64,000 bases of DNA from Rhodoplanes tepidamans (GCF_030813915.1 NZ_JAUSUJ010000018.1:88162-152161); one strand, 5' to 3'. Positions 1 to 8,665 are shown, numbered from the stretch's first letter. Notes: generated by a model from the sequence alone, not told the origin. Program-made: numbers and translations.

Positions 1-29
1 AAGCCTTCACCGAACCACGGAGACCCCCG

Positions 30-194
30 ATGACCTCGTCCAAGATCGCCCTCTTCGCCCTCGCCGCCGTCGTGCTCGCGTCGGCGCAGTCCGTCCAGGC
101 CGCGCCGCTCGGCGACCAGGGCAGCCGCTACGTCCAGAGCCAGGCCGGCGTCGTCGAGACCGGCATCGACCAGGCCAAGGGCGGCATTCGTTGA
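30..194 (+). CDS. Small secreted protein of unknown function (54 aa)
   Basis: This short reading frame starts at an ATG seven bases after a GGAG ribosome site. The first ~25 residues form a clear Sec signal peptide (Lys near the N terminus, an Ala/Leu/Val core, cleavage expected near VQAAP), leaving a mature peptide of only about 29 residues rich in Gln and Gly. I do not recognise a family. The next gene, also a small exported protein, starts 55 bases downstream in the same direction, so the two may be co-transcribed. Many alphaproteobacteria carry such tiny exported proteins of unknown role. That it is coding rests on the signal peptide and ribosome site only. Confidence 0.55.
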   Translation: MTSSKIALFALAAVVLASAQSVQAAPLGDQGSRYVQSQAGVVETGIDQAKGGIR

Positions 195-249
195 TCGCGC
201 ACGCGCGGCCGGCCTCGCGAGGCCGGCCGCCGGCTCGGGGAGACGCATC

Positions 250-555
250 ATGATCGCACCCCTCCGACCGGCCCGGACGCCGCGCCTCGGCCTCGCGGTC
301 GCCGTCCTCGCCGCACTCTCGATCGCGACCGCCGGCGCCGAGCCGTTCGGCCCCGGCGAATCGTCCGGCTCCGCCGCGACCGCGGGCGAGGTCCGCCACG
401 ACTGGGTCGCCCCCGCGACGCCACGCACGGGCTTCGGCTGGTCGATCGACGTCGTCTGCCGCGACCCCGGACCGTTCACGCCAGGCCCGCCCGGACGCGG
501 CCGCACCTTCGAGTGCGCGCCGGACGGCACGCTGGCGCTGCCGCCGGCGCACTGA
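250..555 (+). CDS. Small secreted hypothetical protein (101 aa)
   Basis: The ATG follows a GGGGAG ribosome site. Residues ~1-30 form a signal peptide with a basic start (R7, R10, R12), a hydrophobic core and a likely cleavage site around ATAGAEP. The mature part is ~70 residues, Pro/Gly-rich, with a single pair of cysteines (VCRD and FECA) that could form a disulfide in the periplasm. I do not recognise a family and infer only that the product is exported. It lies just downstream of another tiny exported protein and converges on the esterase gene that follows. Confidence 0.5.
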   Translation: MIAPLRPARTPRLGLAVAVLAALSIATAGAEPFGPGESSGSAATAGEVRHDWVAPATPRTGFGWSIDVVCRDPGPFTPGPPGRGRTFECAPDGTLALPPAH

Positions 556-571
556 CGACGCGTGACGGCAG

Positions 572-1798
572 TCAGCGCCGCCTGATCAGACCGGCGGAGG
601 CGAGCGCCCGCCGGATCCTCTCCTCCACATAGCCCGAGAGTCCCGGACGCCGCGGCGGTGCGCCGCGCGCGCCGGGCTCCTGAGCGTCCGGCGGCGGCTG
701 CCGGCCGGGCGGCGTCGCCGACGCGTGGTCCGCCGCCGGGCGACCGGCGGCGGCCGCCGCCACGGGCTCGCGCGGCGCCGGCGGCTCGCCGGTGAGGCTC
801 GGCCACAGCGCCGTGCGGCGCGTCTGGGTCAGGCCGAAGAAGCGGGCGATGTGATAGGACGACGAGATCCCGACCTCGATCAGATACTCGCCCGGCACGC
901 CGTAGCTGGTGTCGTCGTCGCCGGTCGCCACCGGCGCGCCGTGCGCCATCAGCGGGATGATGTAGCTCTCGATCACCTCGCGGCCCGTGCCGTCGGTCCA
1001 CACGTGGCGCGGATAGCCGTCGACCGTCTCGGTGCGGTCGGGCCGCGTCGACAGGCCGTGCACGTCGGTCCACTGCTTCAGCAGCTCCTCGGCGTTCTTC
1101 GGCTTGACCACCGTGTCGGCGCCGCCGTGCCAGACCGAGACGCGCGGCCACGGTCCGCGATGCGGCGTGGCGGCGCGCACCAGATCGCCCCATTCCTGCG
1201 ACGTGCGGACCTTCACGCGGAACATGCTCTCCAGCGCCTGGCGGACGCCGTTGGCGCTGCGGTAGGGCAGGCCGGCAATCACGGCGCCGGCGGCGAACAC
1301 CTCGGGATAGGTGGCGAGCATCACGGCGGTCATGGCGCCGCCGGCCGACAGGCCGGTGATGAAGATGCGCCCCGGGTCGACGGCGTGCCGCTCCGCCATG
1401 CTGGCGATCATCTGGCGGATCGAGGCCGCCTCGCCGCGGCCGCGGGTGATGTCGCTGTCGCGGAACCAGTTGAAGCAGGTCTTCGGGTTGTTCGCCTCGG
1501 TCTGCTCGGGGAACACCAGCATGAATCCGTAGCGGTCGGCGAGCGTCGACCAGCCGGTGCCGAGATCGTAGCTCGCCGCCGTCTGGGTGCAGCCGTGCAG
1601 CACCACCACCAGGCTCTTCTGCGGCTTCTTCGGGACGTATTCGAACATCCGCAGGTTGCCGGGATTGGGGCCGAAGCCGGTGACCTCGGTGAGCCGGCTC
1701 GGCACCGCGGCGCGCTCGCGCGGCGCCGCCGCGCCGGGCATCATCCGCAGGAACGCTTCCCACTGCTTGCGCTGGCGCGCGAGCGCCTCGATCGTCAT
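572..1798 (-). CDS. PHB depolymerase-family alpha/beta-hydrolase esterase
   Basis: This is a serine esterase of the extracellular PHB depolymerase/LpqC-type family (alpha/beta hydrolase), 408 aa from the chosen ATG. Visible hallmarks are the oxyanion segment VVLHGCTQTA, the nucleophile box GLSAGGAM, the WHGGADTVV segment carrying the catalytic Asp, and a late histidine. The last ~70 residues are a Pro/Ala/Arg-rich tail outside the fold. The start at MTIEALARQRKQW was preferred because the 35 residues upstream look like untranslated arginine-rich sequence. No signal peptide is visible, so the protein may be cytoplasmic, or secreted by another route. Substrates could be polyhydroxyalkanoates, acylated carbohydrates or other esters; the family name does not prove PHB as substrate. 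Confidence 0.85.
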   Translation of the reverse strand: MTIEALARQRKQWEAFLRMMPGAAAPRERAAVPSRLTEVTGFGPNPGNLRMFEYVPKKPQKSLVVVLHGCTQTAASYDLGTGWSTLADRYGFMLVFPEQTEANNPKTCFNWFRDSDITRGRGEAASIRQMIASMAERHAVDPGRIFITGLSAGGAMTAVMLATYPEVFAAGAVIAGLPYRSANGVRQALESMFRVKVRTSQEWGDLVRAATPHRGPWPRVSVWHGGADTVVKPKNAEELLKQWTDVHGLSTRPDRTETVDGYPRHVWTDGTGREVIESYIIPLMAHGAPVATGDDDTSYGVPGEYLIEVGISSSYHIARFFGLTQTRRTALWPSLTGEPPAPREPVAAAAAGRPAADHASATPPGRQPPPDAQEPGARGAPPRRPGLSGYVEERIRRALASAGLIRRR

Positions 1799-1878
1799 GT
1801 CCAGTCCGGGCACCCGTGTCTCCTTGGTGACGCGTCGCGCGCGAGGCACGCCGCTGGGGTGAACGCGCCCGCCCGCGC

Positions 1879-1890
1879 TGCGATGCACAC
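1879..1890. promoter_or_regulatory. Possible PhaR-like site upstream of the esterase gene
   Basis: The 12-mer TGCGATGCACAC matches 11 of 12 positions of the motif TGCRNYGCASMA, which I recall as the PhaR operator described in Bradyrhizobium. It lies 81 bases upstream of the start codon of the PHB-depolymerase-type esterase. Such a degenerate motif is expected about once per 64 kb by chance in GC-rich DNA, so the support is mainly its position. Confidence 0.2.
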
Positions 1891-1989
1891 ATCGTCTGAA
1901 CAAACTGTTGATGGGAGATCGCGGCTGTCCTATGGCGGGCGGAATGGCGTTTCGATGACGCGAAAGTGACAGCAGGACAACGAGGCAGC

Positions 1990-2772
1990 ATGGATCTCGG
2001 GCTCGGCGGCAGGGTCGCCATCGTCACCGGCGCGAGCCGCGGCATCGGCCGCGCCATCGCGCTGCGTCTCGCCGGGGAAGGCATGGACGTCGCGCTGGTC
2101 GCGCGCTCCGCCGCGGCGCTCGACGGCGTCCGCCGGGAGATCGACGCGCTCGGCCGCGAGGCGGTCGCCTGTCCGGCCGACCTGCGCGATCCCGAGGTGC
2201 CGGCCCGCATCGTCGCCGAGACCAGCGGGGCGCTCGGCCGGCTCGACCTCCTCGTCAACAACGCGGGGGCGACGAAGCGCGGCGACGTCCTCGCGCTCGG
2301 CGACGACGACTGGGCCGACGGCTTCGCGCTGAAGTTCTTCGGCGCGGTGCGGATGACGCGTGCCGCGTGGCCGCTCCTGCAGGCGGTCGGCGGCGGCGTG
2401 ATCACGATCGCCGGCACCGGCGGACGCACCGGCGACCGCACGTTCGCCATCGGCGGCAGCGTCAACGCGGCGCTGGGACTGATGACGAAGGTGCTGGCCG
2501 ATCGCGGCGTCGACGACGGCGTGCGGGTCAACACCATCAATCCCGGCATCGTCGAGACCGACCGCTTCGTCGCGCGCCTGCGCCGCGTGATGGAGGAGAC
2601 CGGCGTGTCCGAGGAGGAGGCGCGGAAAACCATGCTGGCAGCGCACCGCGTCGCCCGCTTCGGCCGGCCCGAGGAGGTCGCCGACCTCGTCGCCATGATG
2701 GCGTCGGACCGCCTCGGCCACTTGCACGGCGCCGTCGTCGACCTCGACGGCGGCGAGACGCGGACGCTGTGA
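1990..2772 (+). CDS. SDR-family protein lacking the canonical YxxxK pair
   Basis: This is a classical-length short-chain dehydrogenase/reductase fold (260 aa) with the dinucleotide-binding motif TGASRGIG near residue 15 and the NNAG motif. The start was set at MDLGLGG because an alternative eight codons upstream lacks a ribosome site. Where classical SDRs carry the catalytic Ser and YxxxK, this protein reads IAGTGG and later AIGGSVNAAL, so Tyr is replaced by Gly155 and Lys by Asn159. It may therefore be a member of a divergent SDR subfamily with altered chemistry rather than a normal dehydrogenase. The cofactor fold is clear; the substrate is unknown. It lies divergent from the esterase gene. 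Confidence 0.85.
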   Translation: MDLGLGGRVAIVTGASRGIGRAIALRLAGEGMDVALVARSAAALDGVRREIDALGREAVACPADLRDPEVPARIVAETSGALGRLDLLVNNAGATKRGDVLALGDDDWADGFALKFFGAVRMTRAAWPLLQAVGGGVITIAGTGGRTGDRTFAIGGSVNAALGLMTKVLADRGVDDGVRVNTINPGIVETDRFVARLRRVMEETGVSEEEARKTMLAAHRVARFGRPEEVADLVAMMASDRLGHLHGAVVDLDGGETRTL

Positions 2773-2780
2773 GGGGCGCC

Positions 2781-2887
2781 GTCATTCCGGGACGCGGGCT
2801 GAAAGCCCGCGAACCCGGAATCCAGCCACGGGCTCGTGCGACCGGGCTGGATTCCGGGTCCGCTGCTCCGCAGCGTCCCGGAATGAC
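2781..2887. repeat. Dispersed palindromic repeat, family A, copy 1
   Basis: This is a ~105-bp intergenic element with nested inverted repeats: outer arms GTCATTCCGGG/CCCGGAATGAC and inner arms ACCCGGAATCCAGCC/GGCTGGATTCCGGGT. A second copy of the same design lies at 35711-35814. It resembles REP-like palindromes common in Bradyrhizobium-related genomes. It sits between convergent genes and could fold into a cruciform or strong RNA hairpin. Confidence 0.8.
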
Positions 2888-2900
2888 CACCGCAAGGATC

Positions 2901-3707
2901 TCACCCCGCCGCGTAGGCCGACAGATCCGTGATGGTCGGCCGCTCGCCGGTCAGCGGGTTGTCCGGATCCCAGGCGTAGCGCAGCGTCTCGAAGCGCAGG
3001 CTGCGGCCGTCGACCATCAGCAGGCGGCCGACCAGGCCGTCGCCGAAGCCGACAATCTCGCGCACCACCTCGACCGCCATCAGCGATCCGATGACGCCCG
3101 TGAAGGCACCGAGAATCCCGGCCTCGGCGCAGGCCGGCACGGTGCCGGGCGGCGGCGGCTCGGGAAACAGGCAGCGATAGGTCGGGTTCGGGCGGCCGTC
3201 CGGCCCGCGCTCGTGCGGCCGCAGCGTCGTGAGCGTGCCGTCGAAGATGCCGACCGCCGCGGTGACGAGCGGCGTCTTCGCCAGGCAGCACGCGTCGGAC
3301 ACGAGATAGCGGGTGGAAAAATTGTCGGAGCCGTCGGCGACCAGGTCGTAGCGCCCGATCAGGTCGAGCGCGTTCGCCGCGGTGATGCGGGTCGGGTGCG
3401 GCTCGACCGTCACGTGCGGGTTGAGCCGCGCGATCGCCGCGGCGGCGCTCTCGACCTTGGGCCGGTCGAGATCCGGCGTCGCGTGGATCACCTGGCGCTG
3501 CAGGTTGGAGAGCGACACCACGTCGTCGTCGACGATGCCGAGCGTGCCGACCCCGGCGGCGGCCAGATAGAGCAGCAGCGGCGCGCCGAGCCCGCCCGCC
3601 CCGACCACCAGCACCCGGGCGGTCTTGAGCGCGTTCTGCCCCGGCCCGCCGACCTCGTGCAGCACGATGTGGCGGGCGTAGCGCTCGAGCTCGTCGGCGG
3701 TCAGCAT
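2901..3707 (-). CDS. moeB: Molybdopterin-synthase adenylyltransferase (MoeB/ThiF family)
   Basis: This cytoplasmic E1-like enzyme adenylates the C-terminal glycine of a small sulfur-carrier protein such as MoaD (or ThiS) during molybdopterin or thiamine synthesis. The 268-aa product shows the ATP-binding motif GAGGLGAP, the DDD/VSLSNLQRQ segment, the SDNFSTRYL substrate-binding region and the catalytic cysteine in PACAEAG. Only one cysteine of the usual zinc CxxC (TYRC) is present, and no C-terminal rhodanese domain follows, as in many alphaproteobacterial short MoeB proteins. The ATG is preceded by AAAGGTGCC. Its partner genes are not adjacent, so the choice between a MoeB and a ThiF role rests on length and general similarity. 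Confidence 0.88.
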   Translation of the reverse strand: MLTADELERYARHIVLHEVGGPGQNALKTARVLVVGAGGLGAPLLLYLAAAGVGTLGIVDDDVVSLSNLQRQVIHATPDLDRPKVESAAAAIARLNPHVTVEPHPTRITAANALDLIGRYDLVADGSDNFSTRYLVSDACCLAKTPLVTAAVGIFDGTLTTLRPHERGPDGRPNPTYRCLFPEPPPPGTVPACAEAGILGAFTGVIGSLMAVEVVREIVGFGDGLVGRLLMVDGRSLRFETLRYAWDPDNPLTGERPTITDLSAYAAG

Positions 3708-3775
3708 GGCGGCACCTTTCTCCCCCGGCCCGGTTTCGCTAGGGTCCCGCGCTCTACCACGTTCGGGAGGCCGGA

Positions 3776-5131
3776 ATGAACCGTGTCGCGTCCCTGGTCG
3801 TCGCCGTCCTGATGGCCGGCTTGGCACCGGCGTCCGCCCAGGCGCCCGGCCCGGCGGCGCCGGCGCGAAAGCCCGCCGCGCAGGCGCCGGCCGCGACGCC
3901 GAAGCCCGCCCCCAAGCCCGCGACCGTGCCGGCCTGGGCCGGCGTGCCGGAACCGGAGCGCATCGCCGTGCAGTCCGACCTGATCTGGACCGGCGACTAC
4001 AACGGCGTCATCGGGCCGGAGTTCGGCGAGCGCGCCTTCGCCGCCGTGAAGACCTTCCAGAAGCGCTACGGATACCGGCAGACGGGCGTCCTGGAGCCGG
4101 CCGAGCGCAGCCGCCTCGCCGAGGCGGCCCGCGCCGCCCAGGGGCGGGTCGGCTGGACGGTGCGCGACGACCGGACGAGCGGCGTCCGCCTCGGCCTGCC
4201 GGCCGGCCTGGTGCCGAAGGCGAGCCCGGCGCCGGGCGGCACCGGCACGCACTGGCAGTCCGGCAAGGGCGAGGTCCAGGTCGACACCTTCCGGGTCGCC
4301 GGCCCGGACGTGACGCTGTCGCGCCTCTTCGAGCAGCAGAAGAAGGAACCGAAGACCCGCAGGCCCGACTACGCCGTGATGAAGGGCGACTTCTTCGTCG
4401 TCTCCGGCTTCCAGGGGCTGAAGAAGTTCTATGTGCGGGCGCACGGCCGCGACCGCGAGGTGCGCGGCATGGTCCTGCTCTACGACCAGGGCATGGAGGG
4501 CACGCTCGATCCGGTGGCGGTCGCCATGTCGAGCGCCTTCGTGCCGTTCCCCGAGAGCACCGCCGGCGTGCCGCCGCCGCGCCGCCGGGTCGAGTATGCC
4601 AGCGCCGCCGTGGTGAGTGCGGCCGGCGATCTCGTCGCCGAGGCGCGGACGCTGGAGCAGTGCCGCAGCGTCCAGGTGGCCGGCCGCGGCTACGCCGAGA
4701 TCCGGGCGACCGCCGACGGCCTCGCGCTGCTGCATCTCTGGGGCGCCCACGGCCTCGCCCCGCTGGCGCTGGCCGAGGCCGGTCCGTCCGGCGACGTCAC
4801 GCTGGTCGGCATCGCCGATCCCGAGCGCCAGGACGGCGGCGGCGCGGTGTCGACGCTGCCGGCCCGGCTCGGCCCGGGCGGCACGCTCGCGGCGCCTCCG
4901 CCGGCCGGCTTCTCCGGCGCCGCCGCGGTCGATGCGGCCGGCCGCCTCGTCGGCGTGGTGACGACCGCCCCGGTCCAGGTCGCCGGCCCGGGCGCCGCCG
5001 GCGCCGGCCTGGTCCCGGCCGACACGGTGCGCCGGCTGCTCGCCGCGCACGGGATCACCCCCGGCCCGACGGCCCCGCCCGCCGCCGACCCGAAGGCCGC
5101 GGTGGTGCGTGTGATCTGCGTGCGGGATTAG
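3776..5131 (+). CDS. Secreted peptidoglycan-binding protein with degenerate trypsin-like domain
   Basis: The 451-aa product begins with a signal peptide (cleavage near ASAQA), then a Pro/Ala/Lys-rich linker to about residue 50, a peptidoglycan-binding-1-like repeat at ~60-115 (WTGDYNG, FGERAFAAVKTFQKRYGY), a middle domain, and a C-terminal trypsin-like domain at ~275-425. In the trypsin part the serine motif survives as GFSG (Ser380), but Arg291 occupies the position of the usual histidine (TNAHVVEGC type) and Gly315 that of the aspartate (DLALL type). It therefore looks like a pseudoprotease that may bind cell wall or peptides instead of cutting. The alignment is by eye. The ATG is 69 bases from the divergent moeB start. 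Confidence 0.7.
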   Translation: MNRVASLVVAVLMAGLAPASAQAPGPAAPARKPAAQAPAATPKPAPKPATVPAWAGVPEPERIAVQSDLIWTGDYNGVIGPEFGERAFAAVKTFQKRYGYRQTGVLEPAERSRLAEAARAAQGRVGWTVRDDRTSGVRLGLPAGLVPKASPAPGGTGTHWQSGKGEVQVDTFRVAGPDVTLSRLFEQQKKEPKTRRPDYAVMKGDFFVVSGFQGLKKFYVRAHGRDREVRGMVLLYDQGMEGTLDPVAVAMSSAFVPFPESTAGVPPPRRRVEYASAAVVSAAGDLVAEARTLEQCRSVQVAGRGYAEIRATADGLALLHLWGAHGLAPLALAEAGPSGDVTLVGIADPERQDGGGAVSTLPARLGPGGTLAAPPPAGFSGAAAVDAAGRLVGVVTTAPVQVAGPGAAGAGLVPADTVRRLLAAHGITPGPTAPPAADPKAAVVRVICVRD

Positions 5132-5160
5132 CGAGCGTCCGGTCCCGCTCGCCCCATCCT

Positions 5161-5240
5161 CCGCTCATTCCCGCGCAAGCGGGAATCCAGGGCCACACGT
5201 CGCGCGGCCCCTGGGTCCCCGCCTTCGCGGGGACGAGCGG
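5161..5240. repeat. Dispersed palindromic repeat, family B, copy 1
   Basis: This ~80-bp element consists of two hairpins, CCCGCGCAAGCGGG and CCCCGCCTTCGCGGGG, inside outer ends CCGCTC/GAGCGG. The second copy in this window is at 33451-33531. It lies between convergent genes and has no T-run, so it is a repeat element rather than an ordinary terminator, although it could block RNA polymerase. Confidence 0.8.
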
Positions 5241-5266
5241 AATCGAGCCGGACGAGGGCGGATGAC

Positions 5267-6082
5267 CTACTCCGCCGCCTCGCCGAGGCCGCCCTGCGGA
5301 GCCTTGTGGTGCGGCTGGTTGAACTGCGGCTTGCGCTTCTCCAGGAAGGCCTGCATGCCCTCGCGCTGGCCGTCGGTGCCGAACAGCGCGTGGAAGGCGC
5401 GGCGCTCGAAGCGCAGGCCTTCGGCGAGCGGCAGCTCGTGGGCGCGCTGCACCAGCTCCTTGGCCGTCATCACGGCCGGCAGCGACATCGAGGCGATGGT
5501 CTCGGCCGCCTTCATGGCGACGTCCATCAGCTCGGCGAGCGGCACGACCCGCGAGACGAGGCCGCAGCGCTCCGCCTCCTCGGCATCCATCATGCGGCCG
5601 GTCAGCACCAGATCCATGGCCTTGGCCTTGCCGAGCGCCCGCGTCAGCCGCTGGGTGCCGCCGAGGCCGGGGACGATGCCGAGCGTGATCTCCGGCTGGC
5701 CGAACTTGGCGTTGTCGGCCGCGATGATCAGGTCGCACTGCATGGCCAGCTCGCAGCCGCCGCCGAGCGCGAATCCCGCCACCGCCGCGATGGTCGGCTT
5801 GCGCGAGCGCGCCGGACTGTCCCAGTTCGCCATGTAGTTGTTGGTGAAGGTGTCGATGAACGACTTCGGCGCCATCTCCTTGATGTCGGCGCCGGCCGCG
5901 AAGGCCCGCTCCGTGCCGGTGATGACGACGCAGCCGATCTCCTCGTTGCGGTCGAAGTCCGCGAACGCCGCCCTCAGTTCTTCCGCCAGGGTCGAGTTCA
6001 GCGCGTTCAGCGCCTTCGGCCGGTTCAGCCGGATGACGCCGACGCGTCCCACGGTCTCGACGATCAGGGTCTCGTAGGTCAT
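5267..6082 (-). CDS. Enoyl-CoA hydratase (crotonase family)
   Basis: This enzyme hydrates trans-2-enoyl-CoA in beta-oxidation or related CoA pathways. The 271-aa protein carries the crotonase features AAGADIKEM for the CoA oxyanion loop and both catalytic glutamates ([11 protein letters not shown] and [16 protein letters not shown]). The core is typical of the 257-260-residue mitochondrial/EchA-type hydratase. A tail of about 20 residues ([11 protein letters not shown]) is extra and common in alphaproteobacterial paralogues. The start MTYETLIVE follows an AAGGAC ribosome site. It is not in an operon with other fatty-acid genes here, so the precise substrate is unknown. Confidence 0.9.
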   Translation of the reverse strand: MTYETLIVETVGRVGVIRLNRPKALNALNSTLAEELRAAFADFDRNEEIGCVVITGTERAFAAGADIKEMAPKSFIDTFTNNYMANWDSPARSRKPTIAAVAGFALGGGCELAMQCDLIIAADNAKFGQPEITLGIVPGLGGTQRLTRALGKAKAMDLVLTGRMMDAEEAERCGLVSRVVPLAELMDVAMKAAETIASMSLPAVMTAKELVQRAHELPLAEGLRFERRAFHALFGTDGQREGMQAFLEKRKPQFNQPHHKAPQGGLGEAAE

Positions 6083-6524
6083 TGGATCACGTCCTTCTTG
6101 GACCGAGCCGGGGGTGCTCGGGCGCCGTGTCGAAGCGCGTCGCGGGGGATGTGCAGCCGCGCCGGGGACGCAGGGAAACGAACTAGCCGGAACGTGCTGC
6201 ATTGCAGCAGGGGTAACGCACCAGCCCCTCGCAGGCAATCACGATTCGCTTAATTTCCAGTGATCGTGAGGATTCGGAGAGGTCGTGCAAAGCACAAAAA
6301 CAATGCTGCGCTGCATGCCTATCCGCCGATCCTGACATGGCGCGCGTAATCCGCATGGCGAATACTTGGTAACCATCCTTATGTCCGGCGCGCTGTCGAC
6401 CGGCCGAGAGTCAACCTTTGCGCGCAGCACGGGCCGGGTGCCCGGCCCGTCCGCCGCGAACCGACCGTCGAAACCCCGGGAGAGACGTGCTACAGGCGGC
6501 GCGATCAAAGGTGCCGGGGAACTC
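6083..6524. other. Divergent intergenic region between enoyl-CoA hydratase and hisZ
   Basis: No convincing gene lies in this 442-base stretch. It contains a perfect 7-1-7 palindrome TGCTGCATTGCAGCA at 6195-6209, with the embedded 12-mer TGCATTGCAGCA, and a second inverted repeat TCACGAT/ATCGTGA at 6239-6245 and 6263-6269 in an AT-richer patch. These could be operators for either divergent gene. No clear sigma-70 pair was identified. Confidence 0.5.
6195..6209. promoter_or_regulatory. Perfect palindrome, PhaR-like operator candidate
   Basis: TGCTGCATTGCAGCA is a perfect inverted repeat of the CTGC-N3-GCAG type. It contains TGCATTGCAGCA, which matches all positions of the PhaR consensus TGCRNYGCASMA as I remember it from Bradyrhizobium. 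It lies 113 bases upstream of the enoyl-CoA hydratase start. The link to PhaR is an inference from motif and gene function only. Confidence 0.35.
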
Positions 6525-7700
6525 ATGTCCGCCGTATCTGCAACCGTCGTCGGCAAGGACGCACGCGCCGACGCGCTGGTCGCGTCCTACGAACGCGCCG
6601 GCTATGCCCGCGTCGAGCCCGCCGTGCTGCAGCCGGCCGAGCCCTTCCTGGCGCTGTCCGGCGAGGACATCCGCCGCCGCATGTACCTGATCCCCGACGC
6701 CGGCGGCGACGACCTCTGCCTGCGTCCGGACCTCACCATCCCGGTGGCGCTCGACTATCTGGCCGGGTCGGAGGCCGGGCGGCCCGCCCGCTTCAGCTAT
6801 CTCGGGCCGGTGTTCCGCCAGCGGCCCGGCGCCTCCGGCGAGTTCTGGCAGGCCGGCATCGAATCCTTCGGCGGCGCCGACAAGACCGCGGCCGACGCCG
6901 AGGCGATGGCGCTCGCTCTGGAGGCGACCGACCTCTACGGCGTGACCGCGCCCGACATCCGCATGGGCGACCTCGGCCTGTTCGCCGCGCTGGTCGAGGC
7001 GCTCGACCTCGCCCCGGTGTGGCGCCGCCGCCTCGCCAAGGACTTCAACCGCAAGTCCGTGCTGGCCGAGGACCTGCACCGCCTGACGGTCACGGGCGGC
7101 AACGGTCCGCCCGAGTACCAGGGGGTGCTGGCGGCGCTGTCGAACGCCGACCCCAAGGCGGCCCGCGCGCTGGTCGCCGACCTCCTGTCGATCGCCGGCA
7201 TCTCCACGGTCGGCGGCCGCTCGGTCGCCGAGATCGCCGCCCGCTTCCTGGAGCAGGCCGAGCTCGGCGCCGGCGCCGCGCTGCCGGCCGAGACCGGCCG
7301 GCTGATCGCGCGCTTCTTCGCGGTCGCGGGCGATCCGGCCACGGCCGCCGCGGCGCTGCGCGGCTTCGCGGACGAGGCCGGCCTCGATCTCGCCGCCGCG
7401 CTCGACACCTTCGAGGCGCGCAACGCGCTGCTGGCCCGCAACGGCATCGACATCGGCCGCATCCGCTTCGCCACCGCGTTCGGGCGCGGCCTCGACTACT
7501 ACACGGGCCTCGTCTTCGAGCTGCACGACCCGGCCGGCCGCATCGAGGGCCAGCTGGTCGCCGGCGGCCGCTACGACGGGCTGTTCGCACGGCTCGGCCA
7601 CGCCGCGCCGATCCCGGCGGTCGGCTTCTCGGTGTGGATCGAGCGGCTGGTCGCGCTGACGGCGGCGCCGTCGGACATCGGTTCGGGAGCTGCGCGATGA
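6525..7700 (+). CDS. hisZ: ATP phosphoribosyltransferase regulatory subunit
   Basis: HisZ is a catalytically inactive class II histidyl-tRNA-synthetase paralogue that binds and activates HisG at the first step of histidine synthesis. The 391-aa protein keeps the synthetase-like motif 2 region ([16 protein letters not shown]), the [11 protein letters not shown] segment and a late [13 protein letters not shown] motif, but no C-terminal anticodon-binding domain. The start MSAVSATVV was chosen because it follows GGGGAACTC and begins close to the conserved fold. Its stop overlaps the hisG start as ATGA, so the two subunits are translationally coupled. Confidence 0.93.
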   Translation: MSAVSATVVGKDARADALVASYERAGYARVEPAVLQPAEPFLALSGEDIRRRMYLIPDAGGDDLCLRPDLTIPVALDYLAGSEAGRPARFSYLGPVFRQRPGASGEFWQAGIESFGGADKTAADAEAMALALEATDLYGVTAPDIRMGDLGLFAALVEALDLAPVWRRRLAKDFNRKSVLAEDLHRLTVTGGNGPPEYQGVLAALSNADPKAARALVADLLSIAGISTVGGRSVAEIAARFLEQAELGAGAALPAETGRLIARFFAVAGDPATAAAALRGFADEAGLDLAAALDTFEARNALLARNGIDIGRIRFATAFGRGLDYYTGLVFELHDPAGRIEGQLVAGGRYDGLFARLGHAAPIPAVGFSVWIERLVALTAAPSDIGSGAAR

Positions 7701-8665
7701 GCGCCTTCGTCATCGCCGTGCCGGCCAAGGGCCGGCTGCAGGAGAACGCCGAGGAGTATTTCGGCCGGTCCGGGCTGAAGCTCGCGAAGCCGCGCGGCGC
7801 CCGCGAGTATCGCGGCACGGTCGCCGGCCTGCCGGAGATCGAGGTGGCGTTCCTCTCCGCCTCCGAGATCGCCCAGCAGCTCAGCCAGGGCAGCGTCCAT
7901 TTCGGCATCACGGGCGAGGATCTGATCCGCGAGTCGATCCCGCACGCCGACGACAAGGTGACGCTGCTGCACGGGCTCGGCTTCGGCTTCGCCACCGTGG
8001 TGGTCGCGGTGCCGCAGGCCTGGATCGACGTGCGCAGCATGGCCGATCTCGACGACGTCGCCACCGCGTTCCGGCTGGAGAACGACCGCCGCATGCGGGT
8101 GGCGACCAAGTACGTAAACCTCACCCGCGCCTTCTTCGCGCAGCACGGCATCATCGACTACCGCATCGTCGAGAGCGCGGGGGCGACCGAAGGGGCGCCG
8201 GCCGCCGGCACGGCCGAGCTGATCGTCGACATCACCACCACGGGCACCACGCTCGCCGCCAACGCGCTGAAGATCGTCGACGACGGGATCATCCTGCGCT
8301 CGCAGGCGAACCTGGTCGCGGCGCGCGGCGCCGACTGGAGCCCGGCGGCGCGCGAGACCGCCCGCATCGTGCTCGACCGCATCGCCGCCTACAGCCGGGC
8401 CAGCGGGTTCCGCGAGATGCGCACCCGCTTCCCGGGCTGCGACGAGGCGCTGCTGACGCAGATCCGCGAGCAGTACGGCGTCGAGACCCCGTTCGGCGGC
8501 CCGACCTCCTCGGGCATGCTGACGCTGCACTGCCCGCCCGAGCACGTCCACGCGCTCGCCACCGTCCTGCGCGCCCACGGCGCCGCGAGCGTGGTCGTCG
8601 GTCCGCTCGACTACGTCTTCGCCCGCGAGAACCCGCTGTTCGACCGGCTCGAGGCGGCGCTGTAG
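7697..8665 (+). CDS. hisG: ATP phosphoribosyltransferase catalytic subunit
   Basis: HisG condenses ATP with PRPP, the committed and feedback-inhibited step of histidine biosynthesis. The 322-aa protein has the N-terminal IAVPAKGRL segment, the [11 protein letters not shown] region and the PRPP loop [18 protein letters not shown]. It is longer than the ~210-residue short-form HisG normally paired with HisZ, but this length is usual for HisZ-dependent alphaproteobacterial enzymes. It overlaps hisZ by four bases (ATGA). A hairpin without a T-run (GTGATCGC at 8705-8712, GCGATCAC at 8727-8734) follows the stop codon. Confidence 0.93.
   Translation: MSAFVIAVPAKGRLQENAEEYFGRSGLKLAKPRGAREYRGTVAGLPEIEVAFLSASEIAQQLSQGSVHFGITGEDLIRESIPHADDKVTLLHGLGFGFATVVVAVPQAWIDVRSMADLDDVATAFRLENDRRMRVATKYVNLTRAFFAQHGIIDYRIVESAGATEGAPAAGTAELIVDITTTGTTLAANALKIVDDGIILRSQANLVAARGADWSPAARETARIVLDRIAAYSRASGFREMRTRFPGCDEALLTQIREQYGVETPFGGPTSSGMLTLHCPPEHVHALATVLRAHGAASVVVGPLDYVFARENPLFDRLEAAL

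Noticed and set aside
7..552. Minus-strand frame across the first two small genes
   Set aside because: It is Arg-rich and featureless, while the plus-strand frames have ribosome sites and signal peptides.
5161..5240. Possible CRISPR repeat (CCCGCGCAAGCGGG)
   Set aside because: Single palindromic elements without regular spacers or cas genes; a dispersed repeat instead.
6239..6556. Minus-strand frame in the hisZ promoter region
   Set aside because: It overlaps hisZ and contains palindromes rather than coding features.
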